NCBI GenBank assembly: GCA_946415665.1
Contig: CAMKTI010000070.1
Location: forward strand, 1-8,617
DNA: 8,617 bases
Direction: 5' to 3'
Origin: an uncultured Clostridia bacterium
GTDB lineage: Bacteria; Bacillota; Clostridia; Lachnospirales; CAMVHY01
This document shows, piece after piece, positions 1-7,900 of this stretch. Numbering within the stretch: position 1 is the stretch's first letter; each line of letters opens with the position of its first letter. The notes under the pieces were generated by a model. That model made no database searches, was not told where the DNA came from, and saw only the letters and a list, made by a program, of their open reading frames with translations. Both the position numbers and the translations under genes were made by a program.

Positions 1-27
1 TGACAAAAACGTAATATAAAAATTCTA

Positions 28-41
28 GAGAGTGTCTACAC
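28..41 (+). repeat. Left terminal inverted repeat of the IS
   Basis: GAGAGTGTCTACAC pairs with the reverse complement of 894-907 (GGCAGTATCTACAC), with 11 of 14 identical and the inner TCTACAC perfect. It is preceded by the TA of the presumed target duplication at 26-27. Confidence 0.75.
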
Positions 42-114
42 AAAATAAAAATAAAAGACGATGAGGAAAGAAATTGGTAAAATAGATAAAAAAAAATAAA
101 GGAAGGAAAAAAAA

Positions 115-893
115 ATGAACAAGGAAACATGCCATATGATTTTATATAAAAGACAAAACATGGGAAAAGATAAAATCGCATTTAGCGAGACAACGTTGGT
201 GGTATAGAGGCATAGCGAAAGACAATCGAAAGTTTATCAATGCAGTTGTTTGGATACTTAAAACAGAATCTCCGTGGAGGGATTTGCCGCCGGATTATGG
301 CAAGTGGGGTACAGTTCATCAAAGATTTATTCGATGGCAACAAAGAGGTATGTGGAAGAAATTATTTGAGATACTGAAAGGTGATGTGAGCTTTGAATGG
401 CTAATGATAGACTTGAGTTATGTGAAAGCACATCAGCATGCAGCTGGAGCTCGTGGCGGAAATCAGTCCATATCAAAGACAAAAGAGGGCTCAATCTGAA
501 AATACACTTAGCCGTCAATGAGTGTGGTATGCCTATAAAATTTGTCGTTACAGATGGGACACGTCCCGATTATAAAGAAGCTATTAATTTGATCAAAAAT
601 ATCAATGTAAAGTTGTTTCTTGTAGATTGTGCCAGTGATACTAACGAGATTTTGTTTTATATCACTGAATAAAACATGAAATCGGTTGTTACTTCCAAGC
701 GCAACAGATTTAAATAACATAATTATGATTGTACACTTTGCTGTTTTCGATATATTATCGAAAATAATTTTTTTGTTTTTAAACGTTGGCGGTGTATCAC
801 TATTCGTTACACTAAAACTGTTTGCGCTTCAGCGCTTATATTTGTGTTTGTTGTATCTTTATGCCAATTCCATTTTTTCCTTTATTTCTCTTC
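115..893 (+). pseudogene. IS5-family transposase, pseudogene (two frameshifts, two stop codons)
   Basis: The ancestral start is probably ATG 115, eight bases after the purine-rich GGAAGG (101-106). The frame opens MNKETCHMILY, then shifts near 148-151 into a frame giving WEKIKSHLARQ, the family signature SPWRDLPPDYGKWGTVHQRF, and MIDLSYVKAHQHAAGARGG. This holds the first catalytic Asp (410-412). A second shift near 480-487 returns to the first frame (GLNLKIHLAVNECGMP), with the second Asp at 625-627 in FLVDCASD. In-frame TAA stops follow at 670-672 and 715-717. Beyond them the frame still reads RYIIENNFFVFKRWR, with the DDE Glu at 760-762, showing that this stretch was once coding. The original stop is not visible. 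Three short open frames in this stretch are fragments of this one gene. The DDE transposase family is established; the lesion positions are by eye and accurate to a few bases. Confidence 0.85.
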
Positions 894-907
894 GTGTAGA
901 TACTGCC
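894..907 (-). repeat. Right terminal inverted repeat of the IS
   Basis: GTGTAGATACTGCC is the inverted partner of 28-41 and is followed by TA at 908-909. The four bases CTAG occur at both outer borders (25-28 and 907-910), which agrees with insertion at a CTAG/TA-type target. Confidence 0.75.
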
Positions 908-955
908 TAGAAATATTATGTGATATAAAACTAAAAAAATTAAAACAAAAAGATA

Positions 956-964
956 TGGTATAAA
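956..964 (+). promoter_or_regulatory. Possible extended -10 promoter for the Ca2+ ATPase gene
   Basis: TGGTATAAA fits an extended -10 element (TGn followed by TATAAA at 959-964). There is no good -35 hexamer at the usual distance. It would start transcription near 971, giving a leader of about 55 nt to the start at 1027. In DNA this AT-rich such matches arise by chance, so this is only a candidate. Confidence 0.25.
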
Positions 965-1011
965 GTTGTCCAATATAAAATATAAATAGCATGTGCAAAA
1001 ATAAATTTATC

Positions 1012-1015
1012 GAGG
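1012..1015 (+). promoter_or_regulatory. Ribosome binding site choosing the ATPase start at 1027
   Basis: GAGG lies 11 bases before ATG 1027. The upstream in-frame ATG at 991 has only A/T-rich sequence and TTGTCC before it and no Shine-Dalgarno match, so 1027 is the better start. Confidence 0.5.
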
Positions 1016-1026
1016 TTGATTTACAA

Positions 1027-3630
1027 ATGATTTTTTATAACAAAAATTTTAATCAAGCCGCTAAATTTTTTGAAACTGATTTAAATTTTGGACTCGAAAA
1101 TAAAAAAATAATAGAGCGTCAAAAAAAATTCGGTTTGAATTTAATAAAAGAGAAAAAAAAATCCAGCTTGCTAAAAAAATTTTTATCGCAGTTTAATGAT
1201 TTCATGATTATCGCTTTATTAATTGCAGCTGGGGTTTCTTTTGCTATAAGCTTTTTAAATAACGAGAAAGATTTTTTTGACCCGATTATTATTTTAGTAA
1301 TCGTAAATATAAATGCTTTGATAGGTGCGATTCAGGAAATCAAAGCTGAAAAATCTGTACAGGAATTAAAAAAAATTACGACTCCAAATGCAAAAGTATT
1401 ACGCGATGGAGTTATAAAAAAAATTTTGTCTCAAAATATTGTTCCGGGCGACGTAATAATTATAGAAACTGGAGATTATATTTCTGTGGATGCAAGATTG
1501 ATTTCTAGTACAAATTTAAAAATCGATGAGTCAATGTTAACTGGCGAATCTGTGTCTATTTTAAAAGATGCGGATTTAATTCTGGATAAAAATACTCTTT
1601 TGGGCGATAGAAAAAATATGGTTTACTCAGGAAGTTTTGTAACAAGCGGTCATGGAAAAGCAATTGTTACTGAAACGGGAATGCAAACTCAAATTGGAAA
1701 GATTGCTGATTTGTTAATAAATAAAGACGAAAATATTACGCCGTTACAAAAAAAATTAAATAAAACGGGCAAAATTTTGGCGACAGGAACTTTGATTATA
1801 TGTTTTTTAATTTTTATAATCGGTTTATTTCAAGAAAATTCAGTGTTAGAAATGTTTATGACATGCGTGAGTTTAGCGGTTGCAGCAATTCCGGAAGGCC
1901 TGCCAGCGACTGTTACGATTGTTTTAGCAATTGGTGTAATGCGTATGGCAAGAGAAAATGCGATAGTAAAAAAATTACCTGCGGTTGAAACTTTGGGTCG
2001 CGCAAATATTATTTGTTCTGATAAAACGGGAACTCTTACGGAAAATAAAATGCAAGTCGTAGAAACAAAAAATTATTTAGCCAATAATCTTGATTTAATT
2101 AAATATGCTTGTTTATGTAATAATGCTGTGTTAAAAAAAAATGAAAGTGGATTTGATTTTTTGGGTGATTCGACAGAAACAGCTTTGGTTGCGTATGCGA
2201 TAAAAAATAATATAAATAAAAATGAGCTTGAGAAAAAGTTTTTAAGAGTAAAAGAAATTCCATTTGATTCGCAAAGAAAATTAATGACGACTGTAAATAA
2301 ATATGAAAAAAAATATTTGGTGATTACGAAAGGAGCTCCGGATATTTTATTGTCTTGCTGTAAATATTTTGGTGATTTAAATACGGAATTAAATTTGGAT
2401 TTAATAAAAAAAATAGAAAGTGATAATAAAAGCTTGGCTCAAAAAGCACTAAGAGTGATTGCGGTTGCTTTTAAAATCAAAACAGAACTTGATCGAGAAC
2501 TTGAAAGTGATTTAATTTTTGCTGGATTATTTGGAATGATTGATCCGCCGCGCCACGATGTTTTTGAAGCAATAAAAAAATGTAAACTCGCAGGAATAAA
2601 AATCGTAATGATAACAGGAGATCATTTGTTAACTGGCGAAGCAATTGCAAAAAAACTTGGGATTATGGAAAACGAAAATAAATCTATGAGCGGAACAGAA
2701 TTAGAGAAAATAAGTGAAGATGAGTTGGCAAAAAAAATTTTAGATTATAGTGTTTTTGCGCGCGTCGCCCCTGAACATAAAGTGAAAATTATAAATGCGT
2801 TTAAAAAGAATAATTATATAGTTGCGATGACAGGCGATGGAGTAAATGATGCGCCGGCATTAAAAATTGCTGATATTGGATGTGCAATGGGAAAATCAGG
2901 AACAGATGTTGCAAAAAGTGCTGCTGATTTAATTTTAACGGATGATAAATTTTCGACGATTGTTAAAGCGGTTTATGAAGGCAGAAATATTTATATGAAT
3001 ATAAAAAAAGCCGTGCATTTTTTAATTTCAACGAATATAGGCGAAATAATAAGTATCTCGATGGCAATAATTTTTGGTTGGAAATCGCCGTTGTTGGCTG
3101 TGCATTTGTTATGGGTAAATTTAATTACGGATTCTTTCCCTGCGATTGCACTTGGACTTGAGCCACCAAAAGAAAATTTAATGCGTAAAAATTTTTTTGA
3201 GAAGAAAAGCGATGGATTGTTTGATAAAGAATTATGGCTAAGAATAATTTTAGAAGGTTCGATGATTGGAATGTTGAATTTAATTGCGTTTGCAATCGGA
3301 AATATTTATTTTGGTTTGGATATTGCAAGAACGATGGCTTTCGCAACGATGAGTTTGGCGCAGTTAATGCATCTTTTTAATATAAAAGATGAAAAATCGA
3401 TTTTTAAAATAAATTTGTTAGATAATATTTATATTATTTGGGCGTTTTTGGTTTGTTGTTTTTTGCAGGTCGGTGTGATTGCTTTTAGGCCGTTAAATAA
3501 AATTTTTAGTGTGAGAAGCTTAAATTTTTCACAGTGGCAAATAGTTGTTTGTTTATCGATTTTGCCAATTTTAATAGTTGAGTTAGAAAAATTTTTGATA
3601 AGTAAATTTAAAAATAAAAAGGCTATTTGA
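1027..3630 (+). CDS. P-type Ca2+-transporting ATPase (PMCA/SERCA-like, YloB type)
   Basis: Membrane pump that couples ATP hydrolysis to export of Ca2+ from the cytoplasm. The 867-residue product has the full P-type order: an N-terminal cation-ATPase domain; actuator motif TGES (172-175); M4 PEGLP (289-293); phosphorylation motif DKTGT with Asp332; nucleotide-binding KGAPD (435-439); hinge TGDGVNDAP (602-610); and a C-terminal membrane domain. Ca2+ ligands equivalent to those in SERCA can be seen: Glu290 in M4, Asn670 and Glu673 in M5 (TNIGE), and Asn698, Thr701 and Asp702 in M6 (NLITD). The M8 position that is Glu in SERCA appears to be Gln779 (LAQLMHLFN), as in PMCA-type pumps. Length matches bacterial relatives of about 880-890 residues. 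The frame also allows a start at 991 (12 residues more), but that ATG lacks a ribosome binding site. The gene follows a dead IS and converges on spoVM, overlapping its end by 8 bp. YloB of B. subtilis is reported to be expressed in sporulation; that role here is inference. Confidence 0.93.
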   Translation: MIFYNKNFNQAAKFFETDLNFGLENKKIIERQKKFGLNLIKEKKKSSLLKKFLSQFNDFMIIALLIAAGVSFAISFLNNEKDFFDPIIILVIVNINALIGAIQEIKAEKSVQELKKITTPNAKVLRDGVIKKILSQNIVPGDVIIIETGDYISVDARLISSTNLKIDESMLTGESVSILKDADLILDKNTLLGDRKNMVYSGSFVTSGHGKAIVTETGMQTQIGKIADLLINKDENITPLQKKLNKTGKILATGTLIICFLIFIIGLFQENSVLEMFMTCVSLAVAAIPEGLPATVTIVLAIGVMRMARENAIVKKLPAVETLGRANIICSDKTGTLTENKMQVVETKNYLANNLDLIKYACLCNNAVLKKNESGFDFLGDSTETALVAYAIKNNINKNELEKKFLRVKEIPFDSQRKLMTTVNKYEKKYLVITKGAPDILLSCCKYFGDLNTELNLDLIKKIESDNKSLAQKALRVIAVAFKIKTELDRELESDLIFAGLFGMIDPPRHDVFEAIKKCKLAGIKIVMITGDHLLTGEAIAKKLGIMENENKSMSGTELEKISEDELAKKILDYSVFARVAPEHKVKIINAFKKNNYIVAMTGDGVNDAPALKIADIGCAMGKSGTDVAKSAADLILTDDKFSTIVKAVYEGRNIYMNIKKAVHFLISTNIGEIISISMAIIFGWKSPLLAVHLLWVNLITDSFPAIALGLEPPKENLMRKNFFEKKSDGLFDKELWLRIILEGSMIGMLNLIAFAIGNIYFGLDIARTMAFATMSLAQLMHLFNIKDEKSIFKINLLDNIYIIWAFLVCCFLQVGVIAFRPLNKIFSVRSLNFSQWQIVVCLSILPILIVELEKFLISKFKNKKAI

Positions 3631-3694
3631 TTTTAAATAATGTTTTGAGTATAAAGCTTAAAAATTTCGGTAATTTTATGACTTTGAATTTCAT
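3623..3694 (-). CDS. spoVM: SpoVM, 23-residue spore morphogenesis peptide
   Basis: The reverse strand carries ATG (3694-3692), 23 codons and TAG (3625-3623). The product begins MKFKVIKLPKFLSFI; B. subtilis SpoVM (26 residues) begins MKFYTIKLPKFLGGI, recalled from knowledge. Eleven of the first 15 residues agree, including Pro9 at exactly the same position, which is needed for correct localisation in B. subtilis. The rest is a Lys/Leu/Phe amphipathic helix, as expected. AGGTG sits 6 bases upstream of the ATG, an ideal Shine-Dalgarno. In B. subtilis SpoVM inserts shallowly in the outer forespore membrane, senses its positive curvature and anchors SpoIVA to start coat and cortex assembly. Here Gly13-Gly14 are replaced by Ser-Phe and the C-terminal tail is three residues shorter. 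The gene converges on the ATPase gene (8-bp overlap) and diverges from spoIIP. Confidence 0.88.
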   Translation of the reverse strand: MKFKVIKLPKFLSFILKTLFKIK

Positions 3695-3813
3695 GTGTTA
3701 CACCTCAAAAAAATATTTTTATTTAATAATACTCGCAGATAAAAAAATAAGTGACAGGATAAATTTAAAATTTGTTTTGGGAAAATAAAATAATTTTTGC
3801 CCGGTGAATAAAA
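3695..3813. promoter_or_regulatory. Divergent spoVM / spoIIP promoter region
   Basis: These 119 bases separate two divergently transcribed sporulation genes and must hold both promoters unless spoVM is transcribed from inside spoIIP. In B. subtilis both genes depend on sigma-E. On the + strand, AGATAAA (ATA at 3739-3741) and GGATAAATT (ATA at 3759-3761) lie 20 bases apart, ATA to ATA. That roughly fits sigma-E geometry (ATA core at -35, CATAnnnT at -10) but is not a strong match. No convincing reverse-strand counterpart was found. The call of a shared regulatory region rests on gene arrangement; the boxes are tentative. Confidence 0.45.
3701..3705 (-). promoter_or_regulatory. Ribosome binding site of spoVM
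   Basis: CACCT on the + strand reads AGGTG on the reverse strand, 6 bases from the spoVM ATG. This is one of the clearest Shine-Dalgarno matches in the window and supports translation of the tiny frame. Confidence 0.7.
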
Positions 3814-4917
3814 ATGCAAAGGCTTTTAGATTTTTTTAGATTAAGCGCATATAGCATTATGCTTTCGTTTTTTATGATAATAAGTATTTTTATATATAAA
3901 AAATATATCCCGTATGAATTATTTTTGCGGGAAGCAATTCCGTTTTATAAATCAAGTTTTAATGCGCAAGTTTTATTTGTACCGCAGACCAAAAAAGTTT
4001 TTAAAGAGCAAAAATTAAATTCTAAAAAAAATCTGGCTAAGCAAAATATAATTTCTGAAATAATTAACGAGCAAAATATTAAATTTCAAGAGGAAAATAA
4101 AAGCAAGAGTCTTAATTACTTATATAAAAATTTATTGGCAAGCAATAAAAATTTTAGTGACATAAGTTATTTAAAAACGTGTTTTTATAATACAGATAAA
4201 AAAACTGAGTTGACGCTAGCGGATTTTGACGTAAAAAAACTTTTAAATACGAATGTAGCAATCGAAAATAAAAATTTTTTGCAGCCAAAAGTTTTAATTT
4301 TTCATACGCATTCGACAGAAATGTTTAAAGACAGTGATCCAAATAATATTTATGATGGCGTTGTTGGTTTGGGTAAAAAATTATGTGACTTGCTGAATGA
4401 AAAATATAATATAAATACGATTCATCACACAAAACGTTATGATTTTATAAATAATAAACCGGATAAACGCGGCGCATATGAAAGAATGGAACCGGAAATC
4501 ACAAAGATTTTAAAAGAAAATCCATCGATTGAAGTTGCGATTGATATTCATAGAGATGGCGTCGCTGATTCAGTTCATCTTGTAGAAAAAATAAATAATA
4601 AGCCGACAGCAAAAATTATGTTTGTGAACGGAATATGTAAATTATTAAAAAACGATGTTTTGATGCCAATAAAAAATTTGCCAAACCCGTATATAAATAC
4701 GAACTTGGCACTAAGTTTAAAAATGCAAATTTTAGCAAATAAATTATATCCCGGTTTGAACCGAAAAATTTATGTCAATGCATATCGATATAGTTTAAAT
4801 ATGTTGCCAAAATCATTATTGATTGAAGTTGGCGCACAAACAAACTCTAAACAAGAAGCTTTAAATGCAATCGATTTTTTGGCCGAGATTTTAGCAAAGG
4901 TTTTGTTGGATGAGTGA
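3814..4917 (+). CDS. spoIIP: Stage II sporulation protein P (SpoIIP), engulfment peptidoglycan hydrolase
   Basis: SpoIIP is a membrane-anchored cell-wall amidase and endopeptidase. With SpoIID and SpoIIM it thins the septal peptidoglycan and drives engulfment of the forespore by the mother cell. The 367-residue product has one N-terminal membrane helix (about residues 11-28), a Lys/Asn-rich linker to about 150, and the amidase_3-like SpoIIP domain to the end. Signature motifs are HTHSTE (164-169), DIHRDG (244-249) and IEVGAQTN (337-344), which carry the expected zinc-binding His and catalytic Glu residues. Length is close to that of the family (about 350-400). The start is well fixed: GGTGA at 3803-3807 precedes ATG 3814 by 6 bases, and the membrane helix follows directly. 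No gpr gene lies upstream, unlike the B. subtilis gpr-spoIIP pair, and no spoIID or spoIIM is in the window. Its stop codon touches the stop of the convergent large gene. Sigma-E control is expected from the family, not shown. Confidence 0.95.
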   Translation: MQRLLDFFRLSAYSIMLSFFMIISIFIYKKYIPYELFLREAIPFYKSSFNAQVLFVPQTKKVFKEQKLNSKKNLAKQNIISEIINEQNIKFQEENKSKSLNYLYKNLLASNKNFSDISYLKTCFYNTDKKTELTLADFDVKKLLNTNVAIENKNFLQPKVLIFHTHSTEMFKDSDPNNIYDGVVGLGKKLCDLLNEKYNINTIHHTKRYDFINNKPDKRGAYERMEPEITKILKENPSIEVAIDIHRDGVADSVHLVEKINNKPTAKIMFVNGICKLLKNDVLMPIKNLPNPYINTNLALSLKMQILANKLYPGLNRKIYVNAYRYSLNMLPKSLLIEVGAQTNSKQEALNAIDFLAEILAKVLLDE

Positions 4918-7900
4918 TTAGAGATTATTTTCGTTTTCTTGGTTTTGATTTTGATTTTGTTTACTGTCAGCAATCAAGTCGAACAGGTTAATTTTTTTTC
5001 CTTTATTGTTTTCATCTTCCTTTTCCTCAATATCATTATCATTTTCGTTTATATTACCTGCGTATTTTAGATCTTTCTGTGTTTTTTTAGCTAGATTATT
5101 TTGATTGTATTTATAAGCATTTATTCCGAAAACAATCGCAGAAATAACAGGAATGAGTCCAACTATAATTAAAACTACATCTCCCACGGTGAGTTTGTGT
5201 TTCTTGTTATAAATTTTAATACCGAAAATAATTGCTGGAATAATAGGCAAAAATATACCAAGCACTGCTGAAAGCGTGTATGGATTGCTCTGATTATTAT
5301 CGATGATTACGTTGTTGTTAATGTTGTTGATGATAATGTTGTTGTTAATATTGTTGATGATAATGTTGTTGTTAATATTGTTGATGATAATGTTGTTGTC
5401 AGTTGTGACTGGACTTTGTGTTCCGTTTATTCTGGTTTGATTTTTTGGATCAGGTTCAATTCCGTTTTCTTTGATTTCTATTTCTTTGTTAATGTTGTTA
5501 ACACTGTTATTTTTCGCCTTTTCTTGCTTTTTTGCTGATTTACATATTTGTTTAAATTGGGACCATCTCATTCTTTTCTCAATTTTGTTCGCATCTAACT
5601 TATTGATGACTGTAATCATTTTTTTTTCCCTTTCTCTTTTCGCTTCTTCTTGTTCTGCTTCAGCCTCTTCTTCTTTTCTATTATTAAGTTGCTTTATATT
5701 TTTTTGATATTCATCTGTAATACCAGATTTATATTCTGGATAGTTTGCAACGAGATATTTTTTTTGGTCATAGTAATAAACATCATAATGATCATTATGG
5801 TATTTCAAGTAGGCTTCGTCGGCTTCTTTCAGACATATTATATCCTTTAATTCGCCTTGTGGCAATACATACGCCCATATAAATGCAAAATTACTCCGAT
5901 TTATAATATCCCTTTTACATGAGTCTTCATATTTATACAGATATCTAGAATCCTGGCTATCAAAAAGATCTAAATTAAATGTTATCTTTTTTATTGCATT
6001 TGAATTATGCTTGTATTCAATATTACGTGCTAAAGAAGGGAAAAAATGAGCAACAAGATTTCTAAACATATCAATCGACATTGATCCTTCGGGCATCTTT
6101 TCCATCAATGAATAAAATAACTTTGCTTCCTTACGTTGTATATCTTCGTTGTCATTAGAATCTTTATATCCACCTCCATCCCACTCAGAATTTTTTTCGC
6201 GCCTATCGTTACGATAACAGTTTGTACAAAACCATTCCAATCGTTGAACCTCTTTTTTAGTCAGTGGCAAAGGTTTTTGGATTATGTCGGATATTAGTTT
6301 TTCAATTGAATTAGAACCAAATTCTATGGGATCTATACCTTGTTCATATCCATCATTGTCATAACGTATAAATCCTCTCGCATAATTATATTGTTCCAAT
6401 ACTTCCAGTAACTCCAAACCTTTGAGAGAATCATTTGATGCATCAAGAACACATTTAAGAATTGTCGCTCTTTGACTTTTTTCTCTTAAATTAGAGCAAA
6501 TCCTAATAATTTCTTTTGTTACATCTTTTGATTTTTCAGGTGGCACTTTTTTCATAAGTTCTGTAAAGAACCTAGAAACTTCTTGCTTGTTCTTGTCAAA
6601 TTCATCGTTACCCACTATAAAGTTTTCTAAAAATCTCCCTAATATTGTTTTTTGATCAGCGGTAGGAAAAACACCATATTGATATTTTTGCAATAGCTGG
6701 TCCATCAATTTTTGCATAAATTTAAAACTCAATTTCTTTTCTCTACTACCAAATGCAGCATAATTATGGTCATTACCGTAATACGGATAAAATCCAAATT
6801 TATCAATTGCCGACATAACTTCCATAAAATCAATTTCTTTGTTGCTATTGGCAATATGGTCTATGAATTCTATTTTATCTCCATTATTTATCTCGAAGCA
6901 TTTCGCAAATGCTTTTACAAATTTGAATGAATTTTCAAAACATTGGTTTTTAATTACATGTTTAACAATTAATCTAGAAAAATATTTATGTGATGAACCG
7001 GTGATTTTAGCCAATTCCATTATCAGTTGTGCATCCTCTTGTGAAAAATCTTTATTTTTCCCTGTAATTAAAAAACAAATCTCATCAATAATGGTTCCGT
7101 CCATGTCGTCTAATCGATTTGCAGTTTGCAACCCAGATATCAAAGTGATACCAGTTAATAAATTATAGGTTTCATCAGTTAACCTAAGTTTGTCATTTGG
7201 ATTGTTCTGGTTTCGGCAAGCGAAGTCAATTCTTTTTTTAACAATATTTTTATACTCTGTTAAAAAATTATTTTTCGAGCAGAATTGATTGCTGCAACAA
7301 ATCCAATCACCACAGAAAAATAAAATATGCTCACGTGCTCTAGCATCCATTTTTTTAAAATTGTCTATTATATTTTGTTTATCCAAGCAAATTTCTATAA
7401 CAGCTACTTTTAGTTTTTCTTCATTTATTACTTTTTCCTCATATCTTACTTTCTGAATAAGCCTCTCCAGTTTCAAATGAAACTCGGCTTGTATTGATCT
7501 TGCTGACTTTATTTGTAATTTATTTTGACCTTCTGTTTCAAAAACTAAATCAGCATTTTCCACTATATGATTTGCTTGATCACAAAATAACTTTTTAACT
7601 GGTTTAAAAAACAGATGATTTTCCGCATTTATTTCTTCATTTCTTCTCCGGTCAGCCTCATTTTCAACTGCCTCATTTTCTATAAACTTGAATTTTTCGC
7701 TATCAATAAAACGCTCGAGAGATTTTTTGTTGTTTTCGTCAAATTTTAAAGTCAAGTCAAACAGACCCACTTTTCTCATTTCATTTCCTAGCTCATAATG
7801 GTCACAATGAAATTGTCCTAAAATAAGCGGCAAATTATTCAAAATATATTCTGGTGTGCACTGTTCAACTTTTATAACTTTCGTCTTTGTAGCATCTTTT

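Larger units (their letters stand above)
28..907 (+). mobile_element. Decayed IS5-family insertion sequence (IS427-group-like), about 880 bp
   Basis: The element is bounded by imperfect 14-bp terminal inverted repeats at 28-41 and 894-907 (11 of 14 positions match) and flanked on both sides by TA (26-27 and 908-909), the short target duplication usual for this group. Inside lies one transposase gene in the same orientation, broken by several lesions. The 880-bp length is normal for a single-transposase IS5-family element. Termini and target duplication are read directly; the group assignment rests on recognising the transposase motifs and needs a database search. The element is too damaged to move by its own transposase. 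Its right end is about 120 bp upstream of the Ca2+ ATPase gene, so it may have displaced or altered that gene's promoter. Confidence 0.82.

Noticed and set aside
1..25. Flank left of the IS
   Set aside because: Twenty-five A/T-rich bases with no recognisable gene end or structure; too short to call.
284..910. Three separate short + strand frames (284-499, 397-672, 686-910) as independent small genes
   Set aside because: The first two join across a frameshift into one IS5-family transposase. The third is a different frame over the still recognisable transposase C-terminus.
991..1026. ATG 991 as the start of the Ca2+ ATPase
   Set aside because: It has no Shine-Dalgarno, whereas ATG 1027 has GAGG upstream. 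The 12 extra residues match nothing in the family. Not fully excluded.
3707..3720. A/T palindrome (A-run, TA, T-run) as a terminator
   Set aside because: It contains no G:C pairs, so it would form no stable stem, and it lies just upstream of the spoVM ribosome binding site.
5290..5397. 27-bp repeats as a CRISPR array
   Set aside because: The units abut directly without spacers and encode an in-frame nonapeptide.
5471..7168. Several + strand open frames inside the large gene (5471-5707, 5650-5850, 6712-6930, 6839-7168)
   Set aside because: They are antisense shadows of the long reverse-strand frame, Phe/Ile/Ser-rich as expected from reading Lys/Glu/Asn codons backwards, and have no convincing ribosome binding sites.
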